A stretch of DNA of 64,000 nt from Luzula sylvatica (GCA_946800325.1 CAMPEJ010000002.1:1302001-1366000); one strand, 5' to 3'; shown: positions 26,909 to 42,600, counted from the first letter of the stretch. Numbers and translations: made by a program. The notes: generated by a model from the letters alone, not told the origin.

Positions 26909-29900
26909 GAAATGTTATGTCGTAAAAGATACGATTCAAATGATCTCAAAATACGTTATTTGAACTCCCCAAAGCATAAACAGATTGTTTTGAATCGAAA
27001 AACAAAAATGTCTTAGTGTTTGTAAATTTTGGTGAAATGTTATATGGAAAAAGGTACGATTCAAATGATCTCAAAATACGTTATTTGAACTCCCCAAAGC
27101 ATAAACAAATTGTTTTGAATCGAAAAACAAACTTTCTTAGTGTTTGTAAATTTTGGTGAAATGTTATGTGGTAAAAGATACGATTCAAATGATCTCAAAA
27201 TACGTTATTTGAACTCCCCAAAGCATAAACAGATTGTTTTGAATCGAAAATCAAACTTTCTTAGTGTTTGTAAATTTTGGTGAAATGTTATGTAGTAAAA
27301 GATACGATTCAAATGATCTCAAAATACGTTATTTGAACTCCCCAAAGCATAAACAGATTGTTTTGAATCGAAAAACAAACTTTCTTAGTGTTTGTAAATT
27401 TTGGTGAAATGTTATGTGGTAAAAGATAGGATTCAAATGATCTCAAAATACGTTATTTGAACTCCCCAAAGCATAAACAGATTGTTTTGAATCGAAAAAC
27501 AAACTTTCTTAGTGTTTGTAAATTTTGGTGAAATGTTATGTAGTAAAAGATACGATTCAAATGATCTCAAAATACGTTATTTGAACTCCCCAAAGCATAA
27601 ACAGATTGTTTTGAATCGAAAAACAAACTTTCTTAGTGTTTGTAAATTTTGGTGAAATGTTATGTGGTAAAAGATACGATTCGAATGATCTGAAAATACG
27701 TTATTTGAACTCCCCAAAGCATAAACAGATTGTTTTGAATCGAAAAACAAACTTTGTTAGTGTTTGTAAATTTTGGTGAAATGTTATGTGGTAAAAGATA
27801 CGATTCAAATGATCTCAAAATACGTTATTTGAACTCCCCAAAGCATAAACAGATTGTTTTGAATCGAAAAACAAACTTTCTTAGTGTTTGTAAATTTTGG
27901 TGAAATGTTATGTGGTAAAAGATACGATTCAAATGATCTCAAAATACGTTATTTCAACTCCCCAAAGCATAAAAAGATTGTTTTGAATCGAAAAACAAAC
28001 TTTCTTAGTGTTTGTAAATTTTGGTGAAATGTTATGTAGTAAAAGATACGATTCAAATGATCTCAAAATACGTTATTTGAACTCCCCAAAGCATAAACAG
28101 ATTGTTTTGAATCGAAAAACAAACTTTCTTAGTGTTTGTAAATTTTGGTAAAATGTTATGTGGTAAAAGATACGATTCAAATGATCTCAAAATACGTTAT
28201 TTGAACTCCCCAAAGCATAAACAGATTGTTTTGAATCGAAAAACAAACTTTCTTAGTGTTTGTAAATTTTGGTGAAATGTTATGTGGTAAAAGATACGAT
28301 TCAAATGATCTCAAAATACGTTATTTGAACTCCCCAAAGCATAAACAAATTGTTTTGAATCGAAAAACAAACTTTCTTAGTGTTTGTAAATTTTGGTAAA
28401 ATGTTATGTGGTAAAAGATACGATTCAAATGATCTCAAAATACGTTATTTGAACTCCCCAAAGCATAAACAGATTGTTTTGAATCGAAAAACAAACTTTC
28501 TTAGTGTTTGAAAATTTTGGTGAAATGTTATGTGGTAAAAGATACGATTCAAATGATCTCAAAATACGTTATTTCAACTCCCCAAAGCATAAACAGATTG
28601 TTTTGAATCGAAAAACAAACTTTCTTAGTGTTTGAAAATTTTGGTGAAATGTTATGTGGTAAAAGATACGATTCAAATGATCTCAAAATACGTTATTTGA
28701 ACTCCCCAAAGCATAAACAGATTGTTTTGAATCGAAAAACAAACTTTCTTAGTGTTTGTAAATTTTGGTGAAATGTTATGTGGTAAAAGATACGATTCAA
28801 ATGATCTCAAAATACGTTATTTGAACTCCCCAAAGCATAAACAGATTGTTTTGAATCGAAAAACAAACTTTCTTAGTGTTTGTAAATTTTGGTGAAATGT
28901 TATGTGGTAAAAGATACGATTCAAATGATCTCCAAATACGTCATTTGAACTCCCCAAAGCATAAACAGATTGTTTTGAATGGAAAAACAAACTTTCTTAG
29001 TGTTTGTAAATTTTGGTAAAATGTTATGTGGTAAAAGATACGATTCAAATGATCTCAAAATACGTTGTTTGAACTCCCCAAAGCATAAACAGATTGTTTT
29101 GAATCGAAAAACAAACTTTCTTAGTGTTTGAAAATTTTGGTGAAATGTTATGTGGTAAAAGATACGATTCAAATGATCTCAAAATACGTTATTTGAACTC
29201 CCGAAAGCATAAACAGATTGTTTTGAATCGAAAAACAAACTTTCTTAGTGTTTGTAAATTTTGGTGAAATGTTATGTGGTAAAAGATACGATTCAAATGA
29301 TCTCAAAATACGTTATTTGAACTCCCCAAAGCATAAACAGATTGTTTTGAATCGAAAAACATTCTTAGTGTTTGTAAATTTTGGTGAAATGTTATGTCGT
29401 AAAAGATACGATTCAAATGATCTCAAAATACGTTATTTGAACTCCCCAAAGCATAAACAGATTGTTTTGAATCGAAAAACAAAAATGTCTTAGTGTTTGT
29501 AAATTTTGGTGAAATGTTATATGGAAAAAGGTACGATTCAAATGATCTCAAAATACGTTATTTGAACTCCCCAAAGCATAAACAAATTGTTTTGAATCGA
29601 AAAACAAACTTTCTTAGTGTTTGTAAATTTTGGTGAAATGTTATGTGGTAAAAGATACGATTCAAATGATCTCAAAATACGTTATTTGAACTCCCCAAAG
29701 CATAAACAGATTGTTTTGAATCGAAAATCAAACTTTCTTAGTGTTTGTAAATTTTGGTGAAATGTTATGTAGTAAAAGATACGATTCAAATGATCTCAAA
29801 ATACGTTATTTGAACTCCCCAAAGCATAAACAGATTGTTTTGAATCGAAAAACAAACTTTCTTAGTGTTTGTAAATTTTGGTGAAATGTTATGTGGTAAA

Positions 29901-31118
29901 AGATAGGATTCAAATGATCTCAAAATACGTTATTTGAACTCCCCAAAGCATAAACAGATTGTTTTGAATCGAAAAACAAACTTTCTTAGTGTTTGTAAAT
30001 TTTGGTGAAAAGTTATGTAGTAAAAGATACGATTCAAATGATCTCAAAATACGTTATTTGAACTCCCCAAAGCATAAACAGATTGTTTTGAATCGAAAAA
30101 CAAACTTTCTTAGTGTTTGTAAATTTTGGTGAAATGTTATGTGGTAAAAGATACGATTCGAATGATCTGAAAATACGTTATTTGAACTCCCCAAAGCATA
30201 AACAGATTGTTTTGAATCGAAAAACAAACTTTGTTAGTGTTTGTAAATTTTGGTGAAATGTTATGTGGTAAAAGATACGATTCAAATGATCTCAAAATAC
30301 GTTATTTGAACTCCCCAAAGCATAAACAGATTGTTTTGAATCGAAAAACAAACTTTCTTAGTGTTTGTAAATTTTGGTGAAATGTTATGTGGTAAAAGAT
30401 ACGATTCAAATGATCTCAAAATACGTTATTTCAACTCCCCAAAGCATAAAAAGATTGTTTTGAATCGAAAAACAAACTTTCTTAGTGTTTGTAAATTTTG
30501 GTGAAATGTTATGTAGTAAAAGATACGATTCAAATGATCTCAAAATACGTTATTTGAACTCCCCAAAGCATAAACAGATTGTTTTGAATCGAAAAACAAA
30601 CTTTCTTAGTGTTTGTAAATTTTGGTAAAATGTTATGTGGTAAAAGATACGATTCAAATGATCTCAAAATACGTTATTTGAACTCCCCAAAGCATAAACA
30701 GATTGTTTTGAATCGAAAAACAAACTTTCTTAGTGTTTGTAAATTTTGGTGAAATGTTATGTGGTAAAAGATACGATTCAAATGATCTCAAAATACGTTA
30801 TTTGAACTCCCCAAAGCATAAACAAATTGTTTTGAATCGAAAAACAAACTTTCTTAGTGTTTGTAAATTTTGGTAAAATGTTATGTGGTAAAAGATACGA
30901 TTCAAATGATCTCAAAATACGTTATTTGAACTCCCCAAAGCATAAACAGATTGTTTTGAATCGAAAAACAAACTTTCTTAGTGTTTGAAAATTTTGGTGA
31001 AATGTTATGTGGTAAAAGATACGATTCAAATGATCTCAAAATACGTTATTTGAACTCCCGAAAGCATAAACAGATTGTTTTGAATCGAAAAACAAACTTT
31101 CTTAGTGTTTGTAAATTT
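26165..31118 (+). repeat. Two tandem copies of a 2477-bp, 20-monomer higher-order unit
   Basis: The unit 26165-28641 is directly followed by 28642-31118. The length is 20 x 124 minus 4 plus 1, from one deletion (AACATTC) and one insertion (AACAAAAATGTC) present in both copies. Rare markers pair at exactly 2477 bp: CTCCAAATACGTC (26452 and 28929), GATAGGATTC (27426 and 29903), CTTTGTTAGTG (27753 and 30230) and CATAAAAAGATTG (27970 and 30447). Agreement weakens after about 30990, where CCCGAAAG replaces the TTCAAC type. Confidence 0.9.
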
Positions 31119-32982
31119 TGGTGAAATGTTATGTGGTAAAAGATACGATTCAAATGATCTCAAAATACGTTATTTGAACTCCCCAAAGCAGAAACAGATT
31201 GTTTTGAATCGAAAAACAAACTTTCTTAGTGTTTGTAAATTTTGGTGAAATGTTATGTCGTAAAAGATACGATTCAAATGATCTCAAAATACGTTATTTG
31301 AACTCCCCAAAGCATAAACAGATTGTTTTGAATCGAAAAACAAACTGTCTTAGTGTTTGTAAATTTTGGTGAAATGTTATTATATGGAAAAAGATACGAT
31401 TCAAATGATCTCAAAATACGTTATTTGAACTCCCCAAAGCATAAACAAATTGTTTTGAATCGAAAAACAAACTTTCTTAGTGTTTGTAAATTTTGGTGAA
31501 ATGTTATGTGGTAAAAGATACGATTCGAATGATCTAAAAATATGTTATTTGAACTCCCCAAAGCATAAACAAATTGTTTTGAATCGAAAAACAAACTGTC
31601 TTAGTGTTTGTAAATTTTGGTGAAATGTTATATGGAAAAAGATACGATTCAAATGATCTCAAAATACGTTATTTGAACTCCCCAAAGCATAAACGGATTG
31701 TTTTGAATCGAAAAACAAACTTTCTTAGTGTTTGTAAATTTTGGTGAAATGTTATGTGGTAAAAGATACGATTCAAATGATCTCAAAATACGTTATTTGA
31801 ACTCCCCAAAGCTTAAACAGATTGTTTTGAATCGAAAAACAAACTTTCTTAGTGTTTGTAAATTTTGGTGAAATGTTATGTGGTAAAAGATACGATTCAA
31901 ATGATCTCAAAATACGTTATTTGAACTCCCCAAAGCATAAACAGATTGTTTTGAATCGAAAAACAAACTTTCTTAGTCTTTGTAAATTTTGGTGAAATGT
32001 TATGTGGTAAAAGATACGATTCAAATGATCTCAAAATACGTCATTTGAACTCCCCAAAGCATAAACAGATTGTTTTGAATGGAAAAACAAACTTTCTTAG
32101 TGTTTGTAAATTTTGGTAAAATGTTATGTGGTAAAAGATACGATTCAAATGATCTCAAAATACGTTGTTTGAACTCCCCAAAGCATAAACAGATTGTTTT
32201 GAATCGAAAAACAAACTTTCTTAGTGTTTGAAAATTTTGGTGAAATGTTATGTGGTAAAAGATACGATTCAAATGATCTCAAAATACGTTATTTGAACTC
32301 CCCAAAGCATAAACAGATTGTTTTGAATCGAAAAACAAACTTTCTTAGTGTTTGTAAATTTTGGTGAAATGTTATGTCGTAAAAGATACGATTCAAATGA
32401 TCTCACAATACGTTATTTGAACTCCCCAAAGCATAAACAGATTGTTTTGAATCGAAAAACAAAAATGTCTTAGTGTTTGTAAATTTTGGTGAAATGTTAT
32501 ATGGAAAAAGGTACGATTCAAATGATCTCAAAATACGTTATTTGAACTCCCCAAAGCATAAACAAATTGTTTTGAATCGAAAAACAAACTTTCTTAGTGT
32601 TTGTAAATTTTGGTGAAATGTTATGTGGTAAAAGATACGATTCAAATGATCTCAAAATACGTTATTTGAACTCCCCAAAGCATAAACATATTGTTTTGAA
32701 TCGAAAATCAAACTTTCTTAGTGTTTGTAAATTTTGGTGAAATGTTATGTAGTAAAAGATACGATTCAAATGATCTCAAAATACGTTATTTGAACTCCCC
32801 AAAGCATAAACAGATTGTTTTGAATCGAAAAACAAACTTTCTTAGTGTTTGTAAATTTTGGTGAAATGTTATGTGGTAAAAGATACGATTCAAATGATCT
32901 CAAAATACGTTATTTGAACTCCCCAAAGCATAAACAGATTGTTTTGAATCGAAAAACAAACTTTCTTAGTGTTTGTAAATTT

Positions 32983-35900
32983 TGGTGAAATGTTATGTGG
33001 TAAAAGATACGATTCAAATGATCTCAAAATACGTTATTTCAACTCCCCAAAGCATAAACAGATTGTTTTGAATCGAAAAACAAACTTTCTTAGTGTTTGT
33101 AAATTTTGGTGAAATGTTATGTAGTAAAAGATACGATTCAAATGATCTCAAAATACGTTATTTGAACTCCCCAAAGCATAAACAGATTGTTTTGAATCGA
33201 AAAACAAACTTTCTTAGTGTTTGTAAATTTTGGTAAAATGTTATGTGGTAAAAGATACGATTCAAATGATCTCAAAATACGTTATTTGAACTCCCCAAAG
33301 CATAAACAGATTGTTTTGAATCGAAAAACAAACTTTCTTAGTGTTTGTAAATTTTGGTGAAATGTTATGTGGTAAAAGATAGGATTCAAATGATCTCAAA
33401 ATACGTTATTTGAACTCCCCAAAGCATAAACAAATTGTTTTGAATCGAAAAACAAACTTTCTTAGTGTTTGTAAATTTTGGTAAAATGTTATGTGGTAAA
33501 AGATACGATTCGAATGATCTCAAAATACGTTATTTGAACTCCCCAAAGCATAAACAGATTGTTTTGAATCGAAAAACAAACTTTCTTAGTGTTTGAAAAT
33601 TTTGGTGAAATGTTATGTGGTAAAAGATACGATTCAAATGATCTCAAAATACGTTATTTGAACTCCCGAAAGCATAAACAGATTGTTTTGAATCGAAAAA
33701 CAAACTTTCTTAGTGTTTGTAAATTTTGGTGAAATGTTATGTGGTAAAAGATACGATTCAAATGATCTCAAAATACGTTATTTGAACTCCCCAAAGCATA
33801 AACAGATTGTTTTGAATCGAAAAACAAACATTCTTAGTGTTTGTAAATTTTGGTGAAATGTTATGTCGTAAAAGATACGATTCAAATGATCTCAAAATAC
33901 GTTATTTGAACTCCCCAAAGCATAAACAGATTGTTTTGAATCGAAAAACAAACTGTCTTAGTGTTTGTAAATTTTGGTGAAATGTTATATGGAAAAAGAT
34001 ACGATTCAAATGATCTCAAAATACGTTATTTGAACTCCCCAAAGCATAAACAAATTGTTTTGAATCGAAAAACAAACTTTCTTAGTGTTTGTAAATTTTG
34101 GTGAAATGTTATGTGGTACAAGATACGATTCGAATGATCTAAAAATATGTTATTTGAACTCCCCAAAGCATAAACAAATTGTTTTGAATCGAAAAACAAA
34201 CTGTCTTAGTGTTTGTAAATTTTGGTGAAATGTTATATGGAAAAAGATACGATTCAAATGATCTCAAAATACGTTATTTGAACTCCCCAAAGCATAAACG
34301 GATTGTTTTGAATCGAAAAACAAACTTTCTTAGTGTTTGTAAATTTTGGTGAAATGTTATGTGGTAAAAGATACGATTCAAATGATCTCAAAATACGTTA
34401 TTTGAACTCCCCAAAGCATAAACAGATTGTTTTGAATCAAAAAACAAACTGTCTTAGTGTTTGTAAATTTTGGTGAAATGTTATATGGAAAAAGATACGA
34501 TTCAAATGATCTCAAAATACGTTATTTGAACTCCCCAAAGCATAAACAAATTGTTTTGAATCGAAAAACAAACTTTCTTAGTGTTTGTAAATTTTGGTGA
34601 AATGTTATGTGGTAAAAGATACGATTCAAATGATCCCAAAATACGTTATTTGAACTCCCCAAAGCATAAACAGATTGTTTTGAATCGAAAAACAAACTTT
34701 CGTAGTGTTTGTAAATTTTGGTGAAATGTTATGTGGTAAAAGATACGATTCATATGATCTCAAAATACGTTATTTGAACTCCCCAAAGCATAAACAAATT
34801 GTTTTGAATCGAAAAACAAACTTTCTTAGTGTTTGTAAATTTTGGTAAAATGTTATGTGGTAAAAGATACGATTCAAATGATCTCAAAATACATTATTTC
34901 AACTCCCCAAAGCATAAACAGATTGTTTTGAATCGAAAAACAAACTTTCTTAGTGTTTGTAAATTTTGGTGAAATGTTATGTGGTAAAAGATACGATCCA
35001 AATGATCTCAAAATACGTTATTTGAACTCCCCAAAGCATAAACAGATTGTTTTGAATCGAAAAACAAACTTTCTTAGTGTTTGTAAATTTTGGTGAAATG
35101 TTATGTGGTAAAAGATACGATTCAAATGATCTCAAAATACGTTATTTGAACTCCCCAAAGCATAAACAGATTGTTTTGAATCGAAAAACAAACTTTCTTA
35201 GTGTTTGTAAATTTTGGTGAAATGTTATGTAGTAAAAGATACGATTCAAATGATCTCAAAATACGTCATTTGAACTCCCCAAAGCATAAACAGATTGTTT
35301 TGAATCGAAAACCAAACTTTCTTAGTGTTTGTAAATTTTGGTAAAATGTTATGTGGTAAAAGATACGATTCAAATGATCTCAAAATACGTTATTTGAACT
35401 CCCCAAAGCATAAACAGATTGTTTTGAATCGAAAAACAAACTTTCTTAGTGTTTGAAAATTTTGGTGAAATTTTATGTGGTAAAAGATACGATTCAAATG
35501 ATCTCAAAATACGTTATTTGAACTCCCGAAAGCATAAACAGATTGTTTTGAATCGAAAACCAAACTTTCTTAGTGTTTGAAAATTTTGGTGAAATGTTAT
35601 GTGGTAAAAGATACGATTCAAATGATCTCAAAATACGTTATTTGAACTCCCGAAAGCATAAACAGATTGTTTTGAATCGAAAAACAAACTTTCTTAGTGT
35701 TTGTAAATTTTGGTGAAATGTTATGTGGTAAAAGATACGATTCAAATGATCTCAAAATACGTTATTTGAACTCCCCAAAGCATAAACAGATTGTTTTGAA
35801 TCGAAAAACAAACTTTCTTAGTGTTTGTAAATTTTGGTGAAATGTTATGTCGTAAAAGATACGATTCAAATGATCTCAAAATACGTTATTTGAACTCCCC

Positions 35901-36702
35901 AAAGCATAAACAGATTGTTTTGAATCGAAAAACAAACTGTCTTAGTGTTTGTAAATTTTGGTGAAATGTTATATGGAAAAAGATACGATTCAAATGATCT
36001 CAAAATACGTTATTTGAACTCCCCAAAGCATAAACAAATTGTTTTGAATCGAAAAACAAACTTTCTTAGTGTTTGTAAATTTTGGTGAAATGTTATGTGG
36101 TAAAATATACGATTCGAATGATCTAAAAATATGTTATTTGAACTCCCCAAAGCATAAACAAATTGTTTTGAATCGAAAAACAAACTGTCTTAGTGTTTGT
36201 AAATTTTGGTGAAATGTTATATGGAAAAAGATACGATTCAAATGATCTCAAAATACGTTATTTGAACTCCCCAAAGCATAAACGGATTGTTTTGAATCGA
36301 AAAACAAACTTTCTTAGTGTTTGTAAATTTTGGTGAAATGTTATGTGGTAAAAGATACGATTCAAATGATCTCAAAATACGTTATTTGAACTCCCCAAAG
36401 CATAAACAGATTGTTTTGAATCGAAAAACAAACTGTCTTAGTGTTTGTAAATTTTGGTGAAATGTTATATGGAAAAAGATACGATTCAAATGATCTCAAA
36501 ATACGTTATTTGAACTCCCCAAAGCATAAACAAATTGTTTTGAATCGAAAAACAAACTTTCTTAGTGTTTGTAAATTTTGGTGAAATGTTATGTGGTAAA
36601 AGATACGATTCAAATGATCTCAAAATACGTCATTTGAACTCCCCAAAGCCTAAACAGATTGTTTTGAATCGAAAAACAAACTTTCGTAGTGTTTGTAAAT
36701 TT
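32983..36702 (+). repeat. 30-monomer block copied 22.8 kb away at 55810-59529
   Basis: Thirty monomers (3720 bp) match 55810-59529 at a constant offset of 22,827 bp. Shared markers are TTCAAC at 33038 and 55865, GATTCATATG near 34750 and 57577, GATCC near 34996 and 57823, TCGAAAACCAAAC near 35309 and 58136, GTAAAATATACGATTCG at 36101 and 58928, and AAAGCCTAAAC near 36646 and 59473. A closely related series also lies at about 39.9-42.3 kb, at an offset near 6944. Confidence 0.85.
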
Positions 36703-39680
36703 TGGTGAAATGTTATGTGGTAAAAGATACGATTCAAATGATCTCAAAATACGTTATTTGAACTCCCCAAAGCATAAACAAATTGTTTTGAATCGAAAAA
36801 CAAACTGTCTTAGTGTTTGTAAATTTTGGTGAAATGTTATATGGAAAAAGATACGATTCAAATGATCTCAAAATACGTTATTTGAACTCCCCAAAGCATA
36901 AACGGATTGTTTTGAATCGAAAAACAAACTTTCTTAGTGTTTGAAAATTTTGGTGAAATGTTATGTGGTAAAAGAAACGATTCAAATGATCTCAAAATAC
37001 GTTATTTGAACTCCCCAAAGCATAAACAAATTGTTTTGAATCGAAAAACAAACTGTCTTAGTGTTTGTAAATTTTGGTGAAATGTTATATGGAAAAAGAT
37101 ACGATTCAAATGATCTCAAAATACGTTATTTGAAGTCCCCAAAGCATAAACGGATTGTTTTGAATCGAAAAACAAACTTTCTTAGTGTTTGAAAATTTTG
37201 GTGAAATGTTATGTGGTAAAAGAAACGATTCAAATGATCTCAAAATACGTTATTTGAACTCCCGAAAGCATAAACAGATTGTTTTGAATCGAAAAACAAT
37301 CTTTCTTACTGTTTGTAAATTTTGGTGAAATGTTATATGGAAAAAGATACGATTCAAATGATCTCAAAATACGTTATTTGAACTCCCCAATGCATAAACA
37401 GATTGTTTTGAATCGAAAAACAAACTTTCTTAGTGTTTGTAAATTTTGGTGAAATGTTATGTAGTAAAAGATACGATTCAAATGATCTCAAAATACGTCA
37501 TTTGAACTCCCCAAAGCATAAACAGATTGTTTTGAATCGAAAAACAAACTGTCTTAGTGTTTGTAAATTTTGGTGAAATGTTATATGGAAAAAGATACGA
37601 TGCAAATGATCTCAAAATACGTTATTTGAACTCCCCAAAGCATAAACAGATTGTTTTGAATCGAAAAACAAACTTTCTTAGTGTTTGTAAATTTTGGTAA
37701 AATGTTATGTGGTAAAAGACACGATTCAAATGATCTCAAAATACGTTATTTCAACTCCCCAAAGCATAAACAGATTGTTTTGAATCGAAAAACAAACTTT
37801 CTTAGTGTTTGTAAATTTTGGTGAAATGTTATGTGGTAAAAAATACGATCCAAATGATCTCAAAATACGTTATTTGAACTCCCCAAAGCATAAACAGATT
37901 GTTTTGAATCGAAAAACAAACTTTCTTAGTGTTTGTAAATTTTGGTGAAATGTTATGTGGTAAAAGATACGATTCGAATGATCTCAAAATACGTTATTTG
38001 AACTCCCCAAAGCATAAACAGATTGTTTTGAATCGAAAAACAAACTTTCTTAGTGTTTGTAAATTTTGGTAAAATGTTATGTGGTAAAAGATACGATTCA
38101 AATGATCTCAAAATACGTTATTTCAACTCCCCAAAGCATAAACAGATTGTTTTGAATCGAAAAACAAACTTTCTTAGTGTTTGAAAATTTTGGTGAAATG
38201 TTATGTGGTAAAAGATACGATTCAAATGATCTCAAAATACGTTATTTGAACTCCCCAAAGCATAAACAGATTGTTTTGAATCGAAAAACAAACTTTCTTA
38301 GTGTTTGTAAATTTTGGTGAAATGTTATGTGGTAAAAGATACGATTCAAATGATCTCAAAATACGTTATTTGAACTCCCCAAAGCATAAACAGATTGTTT
38401 TGAATCGACAAACAAACTTTCTTAGTGTTTGTAAATTTTGGTGAAATGTTATGTGGTAAAAGATACGATTCAAATGATCTCAAAATACGTCATTTGAACT
38501 CCCCAAAGCATAAACAGATTGTTTTGAATGGAAAAACAAACTTTCTTAGTGTTTGTAAATTTTGGTAAAATGTTATGTGGTAAAAGATACGATTCAAATG
38601 ATCTCAAAATACGTTGTTTGAACTCCCCAAAGCATAAACAGATTGTTTTGAATCGAAAAACAAACTTTCTTAGTGTTTGAAAATTTTGGTGAAATGTTAT
38701 GTGGTAAAAGATACGATTCAAATGATCTCAAAATACGTTATTTGAACTCCCGAAAGCATAAACAGATTGTTTTGAATCGAAAAACAAACTTTCTTAGTGT
38801 TTGTAAATTTTGGTGAAATGTTATGTGGTAAAAGATACGATTCAAATGATCTCAAAATACGTTATTTGAACTCCCCAAAGCATAAACAGATTGTTTTGAA
38901 TCGAAAAACAAACTTTCTTAGTGTTTGTAAATTTTGGTGAAATGTTATGTCGTAAAAGATACGATTCAAATGATCTCAAAATACGTTATTTGAACTCCCC
39001 AAAGCATAAACAGATTGTTTTGAATCGAAAAACAAAAATGTCTTAGTGTTTGTAAATTTTGGTGAAATGTTATATGGAAAAAGGTACGATTCAAATGATC
39101 TCAAAATACGTTATTTGAACTCCCCAAAGCATAAACAAATTGTTTTGAATCGAAAAACAAACTTTCTTAGTGTTTGTAAATTTTGGTGAAATGTTATGTG
39201 GTAAAAGATACGATTCAAATGATCTCAAAATACGTTATTTGAACTCCCCAAAGCATAAACAGATTGTTTTGAATCGAAAATCAAACTTTCTTAGTGTTTG
39301 TAAATATTGGTGAAATGTTATGTAGTAAAAGATACGATTCAAATGATCTCAAAATACGTTATTTGAACTCCCCAAAGCATAAACAGATTGTTTTGAATCG
39401 AAAAACAAACTTTCTTAGTGTTTGTAAATTTTGGTGAAATGTTATGTGGTAAAAGATACGATTCAAATGATCTCAAAATACGTTATTTGAACTCCCCAAA
39501 GCATAAACAGATTGTTTTGAATCGAAAAACAAACTTTCTTAGTGTTTGTAAATTTTGGTGAAATGTTATGTAGTAAAAGATACGATTCAAATGATCTCAA
39601 AATACGTTATTTGAACTCCCCAAAGCATAAACAGATTGTTTTGAATCGAAAAACAAACTTTCTTAGTGTTTGTAAATTTT
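36462..39680 (+). repeat. About 26-monomer block copied at about 44152-47370
   Basis: Variant order matches a block about 7690 bp (62 monomers) downstream. Shared markers are AAAGCCTAAAC (36650 and 44340), AACAATCTTTC (about 37297 and 44986), GATGCAAATG with TATGGA, GTAAAAAATACGATCC, TCGACAAACAAAC, TTGAATGGAAAAAC, ACGTTGTTTG, the AAAAATGTC insertion and GTAAATATTGG. The offset shifts from 7690 to 7691-7693 as single-base indels accumulate between the copies. Confidence 0.8.
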
Positions 39681-42600
39681 GGTGAAATGTTATGTGGTAA
39701 AAGATACGATTCGAATGATCTCAAAATACGTTATTTGAACTCCCCAAAGCATAAACAGATTGTTTTGAATCGAAAAACAAACTTTCTTAGTGTTTGTAAA
39801 TTTTGGTGAAATGTTATGTGGTAAAAGATACGATTCAAATGATCTCAAAATACGTTATTTGAACTCCCCAAAGCATAAACAGATTGTTTTGAATCGAAAA
39901 ACAAACTTTCTTAGTGTTTGTAAATTTTGGTGAAATGTTATGTGGTAAAAGATACATTCAAATGATCTCAAAATACGTTATTTCAACTCCCCAAAGCATA
40001 AACAGATTGTTTTGAATCGAAAAACAAACTTTCTTAGTGTTTGTAAATTTTGGTGAAATGTTATGTAGTAAAAGATACGATTCAAATGTTCTCAAAATAC
40101 GTTATTTGAACTCCCCAAAGCATAAACAGATTGTTTTGAATCGAAAAACAAACTTTCTTAGTGTTTGTAAATTTTGGTAAAATGCTATGTGGTAAAAGAT
40201 ACGATTCAAATGATCTCAAAATACGTTATTTGAACTCCCCAAAGCATAAACAGATTGTTTTGAATCGAAAAACAAACTTTCTTAGTGTTTGTAAATTTTG
40301 GTGAAATGTTATGTGGTAAAAGATACGATTCAAATGATCTCAAAATACGTTATTTGAACTCCCCAAAGCATAAACAAATTGTTTTGAATCGAAAAACAAA
40401 CTTTCTTAGTGTTTGTAAATTTTGGTAAAATGTTATGTGGTAAAAGATACGATTCAAATGATCTCAAAATACGTTATTTGAACTCCCCAAAGCATAAACA
40501 GATTGTTTTGAATCGAAAAACAAACTTTCTTAGTGGTTGAAAATTTTGGTGAAATGTTATGTGGTAAAAGATACGATTCAAATGATCTCAAAATACGTTA
40601 TTTGAACTCCCGAAAGCATAAACAGATTGTTTTGAATCGAAAAACAAACTTTCTTAGTGTTTGTAAATTTTGGTGAAATGTTATGTGGTAAAAGATACGA
40701 TTCAAATGATCTCAAAATACGTTATTTGAACTCCCCAAAGCATAAACAGATTGTTTTGAATCGAAAAACAAACTTTCTTAGTGTTTGTAAATTTTGGTGA
40801 AATGTTATGTCGTAAAAGATACGATTCAAATGATCTCAAAATACGTTATTTGAACTCCCCAAAGCATAAACAGATTGTTTTGAATCGAAAAACAAACTGT
40901 CTTAGTGTTTGTAAATTTTGGTGAAATGTTATATGGAAAAAGATACGATTCAAATGATCTCAAAATACGTTATTTGAACTCCCCAAAGCATAAACAAATT
41001 GTTTTGAATCGAAAAACAAACTTTCTTAGTGTTTGTAAATTTTGGTGAAATGTTATGTGGTAAAAGATACGATTCGAATGATCTAAAAATATGTTATTTG
41101 AACTCCCCAAAGCATAAACAAATTGTTTTGAATCGAAAAACAAACTGTCTTAGTGTTTGTAAATTTTGGTGAAATGTTATATGGAAAAAGATACGATTCA
41201 AATGATCTCAAAATACGTTATTTGAACTCCCCAAAGCATAAACGGATTGTTTTGAATCGAAAAACAAACTTTCTTAGTGTTTGTAAATTTTGGTGAAATG
41301 TTATGTGGTAAAAGATACGATTCAAATGATCTCAAAATACGTTATTTGAACTCCCCAAAGCATAAACAGATTGTTTTGAATCGAAAAACAAACTGTCTTA
41401 GTGTTTGTAAATTTTGGTGAAATGTTATATGGAAAAAGATACGATTCAAATGATCTCAAAATACGTTATTTGAACTCCCCAAAGCATAAACAAATTGTTT
41501 TGAATCGAAAAACAAACTTTCTTAGTGTTTGTAAATTTTGGTGAAATGTTATGTGGTAAAAGATACGATTCCAATGATCTCGAAATACGTTATTTGAACT
41601 CCCCAAAGCATAAACAGATTGTTTTGAATCGAAAAACAAACTTTCGTAGTGTTTGTAAATTTTGGTGAAATGTTATGTGGTAAAAGATACGATTCATATG
41701 ATCTCAAAATACGTTATTTGAACTCCCCAAAGCATAAACAAATTGTTTTGAATCGAAAAACAAACTTTCTTAGTGTTTGTAAATTTTGGTAAAATGTTAT
41801 GTGGTAAAAAGATACGATTCAAATGATCTCAAAATACATTATTTCAACTCCCCAAAGCATAAACAGATTGTTTTGAATCGAAAAACAAACTTTCTTAGTA
41901 TTTGTAAATTTTGGTGAAATGTTATGTGGTAAAAGATACGATCCAAATGATCTCAAAATACGTTATTTGAACTCCCCAAAGCATAAACAGATTGTTTTGA
42001 ATCGAAAAACAAACTTTCTTAGTGTTTGTAAATTTTGGTGAAATGTTATGTGGTAAAAGATACGATTCAAATGATCTCAAAATACGTTATTTGAACTCCC
42101 CAAAGCATAAACAGATTGTTTTGAATCGAAAAACAAACTTTCTTAGTGTTTGTAAATTTTGGTGAAATGTTATGTAGTAAAAGATGCGATTCAAATGATC
42201 TCAAAATACGTCATTTGAACTCCCCAAAGCATAAACAGATTGTTTTGAATCGAAAACCAAACTTTCTTAGTGTTTGTAAATTTTGGTAAAATGTTATGTG
42301 GTAAAAGATACGATTCAAATGATCTCAAAATACGTTATTTGAACTCCCGAAAGCATAAACAGATTGTTTTGAATCGAAAAACAAACTTTCTTAGTGTTTG
42401 AAAATTTTGGTGAAATGTTATGTGGTAAAAGATACGATTCAAATGATCTCAAAATACGTTATTTGAACTCCCCAAAGCATAAACAGATTGTTTTGAATCG
42501 AAAAACAAAAATGTCTTAGTGTTTGTAAATTTTGGTGAAATGTTATATGGAAAAAGGTACGATTCAAATGATCTCAAAATACGTTATTTGAACTCCCCAA

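Noticed and set aside
26771..27016. 81-residue plus-strand open frame within the satellite, repeated at 29248
   Set aside because: It is created by the 4-bp deletion and the +1 insertion in two neighbouring monomers. It lies wholly in satellite DNA and is copied with the 2477-bp unit.
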